From positions 1 through 24,276 of the forward strand of contig JAZROQ010000023.1 of NCBI GenBank assembly GCA_045648765.1: a stretch of DNA of 24,276 nucleotides. Direction: 5' to 3'. Within the stretch, counting starts at the first letter, position 1; each line of letters opens with the position of its first letter. Below, in pieces: positions 1-7,455 of the stretch. Source of the stretch: RGIG3009 sp045648765. GTDB lineage: Bacteria; Bacillota; Clostridia; Oscillospirales; Acutalibacteraceae. The notes below the pieces were generated by a model, which was not told the origin of the DNA, made no database searches, and saw only the letters and a program-made list of their open reading frames with translations. A program made the position numbers and the translations under genes.

Positions 1-1755
1 CACTGGTTTCAACCGCCGTATTCTTTTGTCACGTTTTTGAAGGAACAAGGGGTAGAAATCACTAAAATCGATGTTTCGCAACCCGGCTATTTGGAAGATT
101 ACGATGTCGCGATTGTCGAACAAAACGGCTTTAACGACTACGTCGAAAATGACGAACACTATATCCACGACTGGGTAAAACGCGGCGGCATCTTGTTCTT
201 TATGCACCAAGATTACGAGCGTTGGGCGCCGTACTTCTTGCCGCAAGAAGTGGGTTACACCCAACTTATTCATCGTCACGTTAACACCATTAACCTTTGC
301 ACACCCGACCAAACGTTTGACGACGATAAATCGTCTTATAAAAACTATATGATGCCGTGGATCGAAGAAAGCGGTCGTCGCTTGTTCAGCGAACCGGAAG
401 TTATCACTCCCGACGAAATGTTCGACTGGCGTATTGCCGCCAACTCCTTTGGCATTTTGCGCCCTCATAACATCAAAAACGCTGCCGGCGAAGAAATGGC
501 AGGCCACCAAGTTGTACGTACTGCGGCGCAATCGTGCTACTTGTTGCCGAAAAACTGGGAAGTCATCGGCACCTATATGGACCCCGCCGTACGCGACGGC
601 GCGTTGATTGCACGCGCACAATACGGCAAAGGTATGTTCTTCTTAAACCAAATCTTGTTCCCCGAAGTGAAAAACGATTTGGCAGAACGCTCGTTTGCTT
701 TCTGGAAAAAATACGTCAAAAACTTGCTTGCCTACTTTGCGCGTTTCAAAAACGGCGAAAGCGAAGTGCTGCCGCCCAAAGCTCCGCAAACCTTGGCTCT
801 CAAAAAGAACTACAAAATGCCCATTCACATGCACTCTTTGGACTGGTACGGTTGCGACTGCGCGCCTGGTACCGCCAATGCGTTGATGCGTTATATGGGT
901 TGGGACATTTGTGCTTTGGCTGTTAAAGATAACGCCCCGTACGACGGCAAGTTAGACACCGCCAAATATTCCGACGACAAAGTGTTGTTCTTAGACGGTC
1001 AAGAATATCATCCCTTTAACTGGAACGATAGATTCGAGCATTTAAGCCACAACACCTATCACATGTTGGCCATCGGCATCGATTCCGACGCCTATACCCC
1101 TCGCTTTACCAAAAGTCTGTTCTCGGACGCCGAGGTCGCCGCTTATCTCAAAGAGTCGGTAGATTACGTCCACGAACACGGCGGCGCCATTTGCGCCACC
1201 CACCCGTATTTTGACTATTGGTTAAATTACGACGTTGACGGTGTCGACAAAGAACCGCTCATCCCGCTCGGCGGCACCGACATGGAAAAAGCGTGGCTCG
1301 CCGGCAAACGTTTTGCCGCCATGGTATCGGTCGACTTTTTCGGTATGCGCCGTGCTTTTGATAATCCGGCAGTCAACTTCTTGTACCTCGGTGGGGAAGT
1401 GCCGTGCCGCGATAACGTGGTTCGCGCTGTTCGCGAAGGTCACACCATTGCCGCTGTCGGCTTTGACGAAGTGGATATCACCCTAAACGGCTATGTCCCG
1501 GGCGACGAAGTCCCCGTAGCAGAAGCACAAAACGGTGTGCTCTCCATCTCGGCAAAAGCCATGAAAGGCAAACCCGTCTGTGCGGTGCGCGTCTATTCCG
1601 GCGCCAATGTCATTTACCGCAAGAACTTTGACGAAAACGAAATTGCATTTGAACTCCCGCTCAAAGATTTCGAACTCAATCAATACATTCGTGTCGAAGT
1701 GCAAGGCATCACCAAACACTGGATCTGCACTTCCACACCGATTTATTTTAAATAA
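1..1755 (+). CDS. ThuA-like/PHP-like domain protein, 5' end outside window
   Basis: The frame is open from base 1, so the N terminus is missing; the first in-frame TTG at 37 has no SD and is probably internal. The first ~240 residues look like a ThuA/class I glutamine-amidotransferase-like fold (segments DYDVAIVEQNGF, DWVKRGGILFF and YGKGMFFLNQIL), a type common in carbohydrate-associated proteins. From nt 817 a second domain starts with PIHMHS (HMH codons 826-834) and later has GGAICATHPYFDYW near 1180-1220. This resembles the metal-binding HxH and late His of PHP phosphoesterases, although the usual DxH(T/S)xxSDG is degenerate. A short beta-rich C terminus follows. No signal peptide can be judged. 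The substrate is unknown, and the domain calls rest on motifs only. It ends just before a strong terminator. Confidence 0.75.
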   Translation, partial: HWFQPPYSFVTFLKEQGVEITKIDVSQPGYLEDYDVAIVEQNGFNDYVENDEHYIHDWVKRGGILFFMHQDYERWAPYFLPQEVGYTQLIHRHVNTINLCTPDQTFDDDKSSYKNYMMPWIEESGRRLFSEPEVITPDEMFDWRIAANSFGILRPHNIKNAAGEEMAGHQVVRTAAQSCYLLPKNWEVIGTYMDPAVRDGALIARAQYGKGMFFLNQILFPEVKNDLAERSFAFWKKYVKNLLAYFARFKNGESEVLPPKAPQTLALKKNYKMPIHMHSLDWYGCDCAPGTANALMRYMGWDICALAVKDNAPYDGKLDTAKYSDDKVLFLDGQEYHPFNWNDRFEHLSHNTYHMLAIGIDSDAYTPRFTKSLFSDAEVAAYLKESVDYVHEHGGAICATHPYFDYWLNYDVDGVDKEPLIPLGGTDMEKAWLAGKRFAAMVSVDFFGMRRAFDNPAVNFLYLGGEVPCRDNVVRAVREGHTIAAVGFDEVDITLNGYVPGDEVPVAEAQNGVLSISAKAMKGKPVCAVRVYSGANVIYRKNFDENEIAFELPLKDFELNQYIRVEVQGITKHWICTSTPIYFK

Positions 1756-1762
1756 GAACAAC

Positions 1763-1794
1763 AAAAGGACTATCGCAATGCGATAGTCCTTTTT
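1763..1794 (+). terminator. Intrinsic terminator after the ThuA/PHP gene
   Basis: A perfect 10-bp stem GGACTATCGC (1767-1776) / GCGATAGTCC (1780-1789) with a 3-nt loop is flanked by an A run and a T run. It starts 8 nt after the TAA stop. Confidence 0.93.
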
Positions 1795-1795
1795 G

Positions 1796-1824
1796 TTGCA
1801 AAAAATAGAAAAACGCGCTATGAT
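1796..1824 (+). promoter_or_regulatory. Sigma-A-type promoter for the HAD gene
   Basis: The -35 box TTGCAA (1796-1801) and -10 box TATGAT (1819-1824) are separated by exactly 17 nt. It lies directly behind the preceding terminator and ~30 nt before the HAD start codon. Confidence 0.65.
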
Positions 1825-1855
1825 GAACACCTATGTTAGTAAAAGGGGAATACAT

Positions 1856-2683
1856 ATGGACTACAAACTGATTGCCAGTGACCTCGACGGCACACTGTTT
1901 AATACCAAAGGTGAAATCAGCAAACAAAATTACGATGCCATCAAAACATTGTACGAGATGGGCGTTTTTTTTGTACCGACATCGGGTAGGTCCTATGGCG
2001 AAATGCCCGCAGTGCTCAAAGAAAACCCGTATATTCGCTATTATATTGGTTCCGATGGCAGCACAATTTATGACAAACAAACCAATATCACGCACTCTAT
2101 TTCCTTGCCGCGTAAACTTTCCCACTTTGTGCTGGATAAATTTTTTCAATATTCCGTTAATATGATGTTTCATGCCGATAACCAATCGTATGTCGATGGT
2201 GATCGACACACGGTCGAAGATTACAAAGCCTACAACTACAGCGAAAACTGGGTCGATTTTGTTTTTGATACCAACGTACCGATTAAAAACTTCAAAGAAA
2301 TCGCCTACGAAAAAGATGTCGAATCGCTGGTGGTGTTTTTTAAGAACTACGATGATCTCCTTATTTGCAAAGAGTATTTCGCCGCACACCCCGACTTGCT
2401 GGTGGCACAGTCTAACAAATATAACCTAGAAGTATTCTGGAAAAACGCAGGCAAAGGCAACGCCGTGCTAAAACTTGCCGAGATACTGGGCGTTGCCCCA
2501 AAAGAAACCATTGCAGTGGGGGACAGTACCAACGATTTCACCATGGTACAAGCAGCAGGGCTTGGCTTGGCAATGGACAACGCTGTCGACGAATTAAAAG
2601 CCGTAGCAGACACGGTGATTTGTTCCAACGACCAACATTCGGTACAATACATTTTAGAACATTATATAAAAAAGGATGTGTAA
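1856..2683 (+). CDS. HAD superfamily (Cof-type, IIB) sugar-phosphate phosphatase
   Basis: This 275-aa cytoplasmic phosphatase has the full HAD set: motif I DLDGT with nucleophile D9 and acid/base D11, motif II TSGR (42-45), motif III Lys near 200 (NAGKGNA), and motif IV GDSTND (222-227) binding Mg2+. The ~100-residue insert between motifs II and III is the C2B cap typical of Cof/YidA proteins, which dephosphorylate sugar phosphates or similar small phosphates; the substrate cannot be read from sequence. The start at 1856 is chosen over an upstream in-frame codon because AAAGGGGAA sits 5 nt before ATG and residue 2 onward matches family N termini. It has its own promoter and is a single-gene unit. 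The stop codon lies inside the terminator stem. Confidence 0.93.
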   Translation: MDYKLIASDLDGTLFNTKGEISKQNYDAIKTLYEMGVFFVPTSGRSYGEMPAVLKENPYIRYYIGSDGSTIYDKQTNITHSISLPRKLSHFVLDKFFQYSVNMMFHADNQSYVDGDRHTVEDYKAYNYSENWVDFVFDTNVPIKNFKEIAYEKDVESLVVFFKNYDDLLICKEYFAAHPDLLVAQSNKYNLEVFWKNAGKGNAVLKLAEILGVAPKETIAVGDSTNDFTMVQAAGLGLAMDNAVDELKAVADTVICSNDQHSVQYILEHYIKKDV

Positions 2684-2706
2684 GTTACACTTACACATCC
2701 TTTTTT
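2668..2706. terminator. Bidirectional terminator between convergent genes
   Basis: Stem GGATGTGTAAG (2674-2684) / CTTACACATCC (2690-2700), loop TTACA, with A run before and T run after, so it works on both strands. The TAA stop of the HAD gene (2681-2683) is part of the left stem arm. Confidence 0.92.
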
Positions 2707-2714
2707 GAGCGTTG

Positions 2715-4118
2715 TTATTTGCCGTACAACTTAACAAAGTTTTCAAAGCCGTATTCCGTGGCGGTACAAACGGGGTACAATAAATTCTTAAAAAACCCTT
2801 CGTCCACGTATGGCCCGGATTGCCACGTGCGATGAAAAGCACGTTCGCGAAGCCGTTCATCCGTAAGGTTAAAATAATAGTGATACGCATCGTCGGGATC
2901 GCCGCCTACCGGGTCGTCAAAAGTTACGTCACACTGATACCATTTACCCCCGATTTTCACAGCGTTCCAGGCATGATTATCGTTACTGATTCGTGTGCAC
3001 GGAATCCCCACGGCGTTGCACAGGGTTTGGAAAGATTCCGCATACGATTCACATACGCCGGTGTGGTTTATCAGAATACCGTAGGCTGTCCAGTTGTCAG
3101 CAGCCAACCCATCCCATTTACCACCAATGGCGTTGGAGTCTCCGTTGGCAGCGGGCAGGTTGTATTCACTGCTTAATAAAATTTTATCATAGATCATACG
3201 TTCCTTAACCACGTCCGGAACATTTGCGGGAATGGTGCTGATAATATCGTTTACAGCTTTGTCAAATTTAGCTTTTTTGGCTCGGATTTTTTCTCTTAAA
3301 GTATCGGTTATTTCAGACATCCCACCGCCATATTCCCCCGGTTTATTACCAACGGAATACAAAAAGCTAATGCTGCTTGTTTCGTTACCGTGTTTTCTCA
3401 ATGTCATGGTACATGCCAAATAGAACAGCTCAGGCGTGTCTAAACAATAGATAAAGTAAATTTTGTGTTTGCTATCTTGGGTAATATCGGTATTAAAAGT
3501 AACTTCGGCTTCCAAATTGCGTACTGCCGCGTCAATTTGGCGGTAATAGCCTTTCCATTCGTCATCTAAAAGTGAGTAATAGTACCGTTGTTCCAACGGA
3601 AGCCATGTGTGTTTTTGGTTGCTGGTATATTCGTACGAAAAGATCTTTTTCGTTGTTGTGGTGGTCGCACTGGTAGAAACGCCGGATTGCTTTGTGGTGG
3701 TCGTTGTGGTAGTGGTAGTAAATACCGTGGGGATCGGCGCAGGCTTTTGGGTGGTGGAAGGTGGCACGGTTATCTGCGTTGTCGTACCGGTAGAACCGCT
3801 CTTTTTGGTGGTGCTTGCTGTGGAGGTTGTTTTCTTTTGCGTGGCGGTCGAAATCGGCTTGCTGGTCGAGGGGATAATAGGATTAACAATGGTGCTACCC
3901 GCGTAAGTATACGTTGTCGTACCGTCCGGGTTTTCGGTTACGGTGGTGTTTTGGTCAATCTCATCCAAAATTTCATCCAACGTGGTACCGGTGGTGGTTT
4001 GGTTGGCGGTAGTGGTGGTGATACTATCCCCGTTATTATAGGTACATCCTGTCAGCGCAAAAGCGTTGGTTGTGCATAACAAGATCAAGGTTACCGCAAA
4101 AGCAACTGGCTTTTTCAA
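2715..4118 (-). CDS. Thr-rich transglutaminase-like surface lipoprotein
   Basis: A predicted exported lipoprotein of 467 aa. The N terminus is MKK, a hydrophobic stretch and lipobox LTGC (22-25), giving lipid-anchored Cys25. A ~120-residue low-complexity Thr/Ser/Lys linker follows, like an envelope-spanning stalk. The C-terminal half carries a transglutaminase-like triad: Cys in GVCESYAESF (~355), His in NHAWNAV (~381) and Asp in CDVTFDDP (~395). In this fold such proteins act as Cys peptidases or peptide-modifying enzymes; the substrate here is unknown. Start choice: GGAGATGAT (4131-4123), one mismatch from an extended SD, precedes TTG at 4118. The ATG at 4127 lies inside that SD, so TTG is preferred. 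It lies just downstream of the ABC exporter on the same strand, probably in one operon. Confidence 0.85.
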   Translation of the reverse strand: MKKPVAFAVTLILLCTTNAFALTGCTYNNGDSITTTTANQTTTGTTLDEILDEIDQNTTVTENPDGTTTYTYAGSTIVNPIIPSTSKPISTATQKKTTSTASTTKKSGSTGTTTQITVPPSTTQKPAPIPTVFTTTTTTTTTKQSGVSTSATTTTTKKIFSYEYTSNQKHTWLPLEQRYYYSLLDDEWKGYYRQIDAAVRNLEAEVTFNTDITQDSKHKIYFIYCLDTPELFYLACTMTLRKHGNETSSISFLYSVGNKPGEYGGGMSEITDTLREKIRAKKAKFDKAVNDIISTIPANVPDVVKERMIYDKILLSSEYNLPAANGDSNAIGGKWDGLAADNWTAYGILINHTGVCESYAESFQTLCNAVGIPCTRISNDNHAWNAVKIGGKWYQCDVTFDDPVGGDPDDAYHYYFNLTDERLRERAFHRTWQSGPYVDEGFFKNLLYPVCTATEYGFENFVKLYGK

Positions 4119-4145
4119 AAAAATCATCTCCAAAAAAATAATTTT

Positions 4146-6077
4146 TTACTCTTTTGTTTTTTGTTCCAAATACCGTTTTGCCTGTGTGTTAAACAACGTG
4201 CTGTATTTTCCTTGCAACGCCAATAACTCTTGGTGATTGCCTTGCTCTACCAAACATCCGTTTTCCAACACCAAAATGCGGTCGGCAATGGTGGCGCTGG
4301 ACAAACGATGCGAAACAAAAATTGTGGTTTTATCGTTTCGCAATTGATCGAATTGATTAAAGATTTCTTGTTCCGCCATGGGATCCAACGAAGCGGTCGG
4401 TTCGTCTAAAATAATAATATCCGAATCAGCATAAAACGCGCGCGCAATGGCAAGCTTTTGCCACTGACCGATCGAAAGTTCCAAACCGTTTGCCTCAAAA
4501 ATTCGCATCAGCGGTGTGTTGTACCCATCGGGCAAATTTTTGATAAAATCAGCAGCCGTGCTTTGCTTGGCAGCAAATTCCATTTGTTCGGTGGTTTTTT
4601 CCTTGTTTATGTCACCAAAACGAATGTTTTCTTCCACCGAAACGGCATATTTCCCAAAATCCTGAAAAATAATACCAAACGTATCATACAAACTCTTCAC
4701 GTCGTATTCTTTCAGGTTTTTGCCGTCCAAAAGTATTTCACCTTCGGTGGGGTCGTATAACCTCGTCAGCAATTTAATCAACGTGGTTTTTCCGGCACCG
4801 TTAAGACCTACCAACGTCACGGTTTCACCGGGGTTAATGGTAAAACTAATATTTTGCAAGACATATCGTTCGCAACCCGGATACCGAAAACTCACATCAA
4901 CAAACTCAATCGTGTGCTTGGTACTTTCGCGTTTTACGGTCAAAGCGGGGGAAACGCTCGGCACAACCGACCTTTTTTCTTTCATAAACACAATCAAGTT
5001 GTCAATGAACAACGTTCCCTCGTAAATCACTCCCGACGAAGTAATCAACAAGCTTACACAAGAAGCAATAGCGGTTAAAGCCCCCGTATATAACGTGTAG
5101 TCACCAATTTTAATGTTCCCGATAAACACTTGCTTTGCCAGCACAAAATAAAACAACAAATTAATAATGCCGGTCAGTGCCGCAAACAGCAAATGCCATA
5201 ATCCTTCGTGAATGATCAAACGCCGCAATCCTGTGTAATACCGCTTAAAAACCGCCAAAAAGCGTTGGATAAACGTGTCGGCAAGATTATACAAACGAAC
5301 TTCTTTGATAAGATCTTTGTTTACCAGCAAATCCGAAAAATAATTCATTTGTCGGCGCTCTTTGGAACGATGCCGCATATATTGGAAGTTTTTGCGACGA
5401 TAAATAAAATTCACAATTGCCGAGGGGATAGATACCAACAACACCAAAAACGTAATCCACGTCAAACCGGGAGCGGTAATCAAAATCACCAAAAAGCTGA
5501 TAAGTTCAATAACGGCACTGATAGCGCCAAACGTTTCGGTCAAAATCATAACGGGACGGTTCCCCGCTTCGCGGTTGGCGTTTTCCATTTTTTCATACAA
5601 AATCGGATTGTCAAAAGACGCAATATCCAATTCTTTGGATTTTTCCATAATTTGTTTTTTGACTTCCCGCACCACTTGTTCACCCGCAATTCGGTTAACC
5701 GAACGACTGACGGTGTTTACGATTTGAAGCACCAAACCATAGGCAAACAAGGCTACCAGCAACGGAATAATACCGGAAGCAAAAAACTCACTTTCCGGCA
5801 ACCCGCCTTTTTGGATCACGTTTTGCAATTCGTTCAAAACGTTTTTGGAAATCACCGAACCGACAACAGGTGTAACACCTTTGAAAATTGCCACCAAAAA
5901 CAGAACAAACGGAATCCATTTACCGGTATTCCAAACCAGTTTGATAACATATCCAAATCGCGAAAAAAATCCCGAAAGCAACTCTTTCAAATAGCGTGGA
6001 ACATCCGAAACCGATTTCGGCGGTTGCGGTCTATCGTAAGCATAGGGGAGCCGTGGTCCTCTGGAAAATTCAGCCAT
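4146..6077 (-). CDS. ABC exporter, fused permease and ATPase
   Basis: A 643-aa type I (ABCB-like) half-transporter that should dimerise. Several membrane helices lie between ~55 and 360. The nucleotide-binding domain has Walker A GLNGAGKTT (~422-430), Q-loop FQDFGKY, signature LSIGQWQ (~532, Gly3 replaced by Ile as in many peptide/lantibiotic-type exporters), Walker B IIILDEPTASLD (~553-565) and switch His in SHRL (~590). The substrate is not evident. The start at 6077 has TTTGGAGG 7-8 nt upstream. A longer reading from TTG at 6140 is rejected because that TTG is the first triplet of a perfect -35 box. The lipoprotein gene starts 27 nt after the stop, so export and a cell-surface transglutaminase-like protein may be functionally linked (inference). 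Confidence 0.93.
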   Translation of the reverse strand: MAEFSRGPRLPYAYDRPQPPKSVSDVPRYLKELLSGFFSRFGYVIKLVWNTGKWIPFVLFLVAIFKGVTPVVGSVISKNVLNELQNVIQKGGLPESEFFASGIIPLLVALFAYGLVLQIVNTVSRSVNRIAGEQVVREVKKQIMEKSKELDIASFDNPILYEKMENANREAGNRPVMILTETFGAISAVIELISFLVILITAPGLTWITFLVLLVSIPSAIVNFIYRRKNFQYMRHRSKERRQMNYFSDLLVNKDLIKEVRLYNLADTFIQRFLAVFKRYYTGLRRLIIHEGLWHLLFAALTGIINLLFYFVLAKQVFIGNIKIGDYTLYTGALTAIASCVSLLITSSGVIYEGTLFIDNLIVFMKEKRSVVPSVSPALTVKRESTKHTIEFVDVSFRYPGCERYVLQNISFTINPGETVTLVGLNGAGKTTLIKLLTRLYDPTEGEILLDGKNLKEYDVKSLYDTFGIIFQDFGKYAVSVEENIRFGDINKEKTTEQMEFAAKQSTAADFIKNLPDGYNTPLMRIFEANGLELSIGQWQKLAIARAFYADSDIIILDEPTASLDPMAEQEIFNQFDQLRNDKTTIFVSHRLSSATIADRILVLENGCLVEQGNHQELLALQGKYSTLFNTQAKRYLEQKTKE

Positions 6078-6110
6078 TGACAGTCCTCCAAAACGTACAG
6101 CGTTTTTATT

Positions 6111-6140
6111 ATTGTATAACGTTTTTGCCTTTTTTGTCAA
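6111..6140 (-). promoter_or_regulatory. Promoter of the ABC exporter operon
   Basis: A perfect minus-strand -35 TTGACA (plus 6135-6140) is followed by TATACA (16-nt spacer) or TACAAT (18-nt spacer) between 6111 and 6118. It is arranged back to back with the promoter of the acyltransferase gene. Confidence 0.65.
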
Positions 6141-6179
6141 GTAAAGACGCTGTCCGCAAACACCTTGTGTAAATTTTTC

Positions 6180-6208
6180 TTGTTCCCCGCCTTAAAATGT
6201 GGTATAAT
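6180..6208 (+). promoter_or_regulatory. Promoter of the acyltransferase-symporter operon
   Basis: -35 TTGTTC (6180-6185), 17-nt spacer, consensus -10 TATAAT (6203-6208), 26 nt before the start codon. Confidence 0.7.
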
Positions 6209-6234
6209 ATATAAAATTTGCTTGGAGGAACGGT

Positions 6235-7455
6235 ATGTCTGCTCAAAAGAGAAATAAAAAACAATGGATTTCTCCTCGGCACACCATTGTCAGAAATATA
6301 TTGTATTATCCATTTCTTTGGTATTGCAATCTTGTTTACGGCATCGCTGTCGAACCGTTTAGCGGGGATAACGAACGTCCATATTTGATATTGTTTAATC
6401 ACCAAACCGCGTTTGACCAATTTTTTGTTTCGCTCAGTTTCAAAAAACACGTGTATTACGTTTCAAGCGAAGATCTTTTTTCCAACGGTTGGCTTTCCCG
6501 CTTGATCACGTGGTTGGTGGCTCCCATTCCGTTTCGCAAATCCACGTCGGATATTGCGGCAGTCAAAAATTGCTTGCGCATCGCCAAAGAGGGCGGCAAC
6601 ATCGGCATGGCACCGGAGGGGAATCGTACATACAGCGGCACAACAGAACATATCAAACCTTCGGTTGCTGCACTTGCCAAAGCACTCAAACTGCCTATTG
6701 CCCTTTACCGTATCGAAGGTGGCTATGGCGTGCACCCGCGGTGGAGCGACACCATTCGCAAAGGCAAAATGCGGTCCTATGTTTCCCGCGTGATCGAACC
6801 GGAAGAATATTCCGATATGAGCAAAGAAGAGTTGTTTGCTTTGCTTAAAGAGGAATTGTATGTCGATGAACGTCGCGACACCACCTTGTTTTACAGCAAA
6901 CGCAACGCCGAATATCTCGAACGTGTTATGTACTATTGCCCGTTTTGCGGCTTGTCAATTTTCGACAGTGAACGGGATACGATTACTTGTCGTCGGTGCC
7001 GTCGTGTGGTACGTTACTTGCCGGATAAAACCTTGCAAGGCGTTGGTTTTGATTTCCCGCATAAATACATCAAAGACTGGTACGACGCGCAATGCCGCTT
7101 TATAGTGGATATGGATACATCCGTTTACGGCGAATCACCGTTGTTTAGTGATACGGTTTGCTTTAGCGAGAATATTTATTGTCAGCGCAAACGAAGAATC
7201 GATAAAAACGCCACACTAACGGCCTATGCCGACCGTCTGGTGGTGGATGCGGCAAATAAACGCTACACTTTTTCCTTCTCCGAGTTGTCGGCGGCAACGG
7301 TTTTGGGGCGGAATAAGCTTAATTTATATATTCAAAATCGAATTTTTCAATGCAAGGGCAACAAACGGTTTAACGCCGTCAAATACCTAAATTTGTATTA
7401 TCGCACCACAGGGGATGAGCAGGAGGATACACATGGCAAATTTTTGGGATTATAG
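6235..7455 (+). CDS. PlsC-type 1-acyl-glycerol-phosphate acyltransferase with C-terminal zinc ribbon
   Basis: A 406-aa protein. The N-terminal ~200 residues are a lysophospholipid acyltransferase domain: catalytic H-x4-D motif NHQTAFD (55-61) and substrate-binding APEGNRTYSG (126-135). This family moves an acyl chain to lysophosphatidic acid at the membrane. Unlike the usual ~200-250 aa enzymes it has an extra ~170 residues. These start with a four-Cys zinc ribbon (C235-x2-C238 and C252-x2-C255) and continue into an unassigned region with a DNA/RNA- or PH-like beta pattern I cannot name. GGAGG lies 7 nt before ATG. Its last 23 nt overlap the next gene, so translation is probably coupled. Confidence 0.88.
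   Translation: MSAQKRNKKQWISPRHTIVRNILYYPFLWYCNLVYGIAVEPFSGDNERPYLILFNHQTAFDQFFVSLSFKKHVYYVSSEDLFSNGWLSRLITWLVAPIPFRKSTSDIAAVKNCLRIAKEGGNIGMAPEGNRTYSGTTEHIKPSVAALAKALKLPIALYRIEGGYGVHPRWSDTIRKGKMRSYVSRVIEPEEYSDMSKEELFALLKEELYVDERRDTTLFYSKRNAEYLERVMYYCPFCGLSIFDSERDTITCRRCRRVVRYLPDKTLQGVGFDFPHKYIKDWYDAQCRFIVDMDTSVYGESPLFSDTVCFSENIYCQRKRRIDKNATLTAYADRLVVDAANKRYTFSFSELSAATVLGRNKLNLYIQNRIFQCKGNKRFNAVKYLNLYYRTTGDEQEDTHGKFLGL

Noticed and set aside
1748..2389. A 213-codon minus-strand ORF opposite the HAD gene
   Set aside because: It begins within the HAD gene and ends in a terminator; the HAD motifs are all on plus.
3588..4079. Gly/Arg-rich and poly-Val plus-strand frames
   Set aside because: These are the complement of the Thr-rich (ACC/ACA) linker of the lipoprotein; repeats of this kind give long open antisense frames.
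5208..6080. A 290-codon plus-strand ORF opposite the ABC exporter
   Set aside because: Asn/Gln/Lys/Phe-rich low-information translation, antisense to well-conserved transporter sequence.
6078..6140. Longer N terminus of the ABC exporter from TTG 6140
   Set aside because: That TTG is part of a perfect -35 TTGACA, and a strong SD precedes the ATG at 6077.
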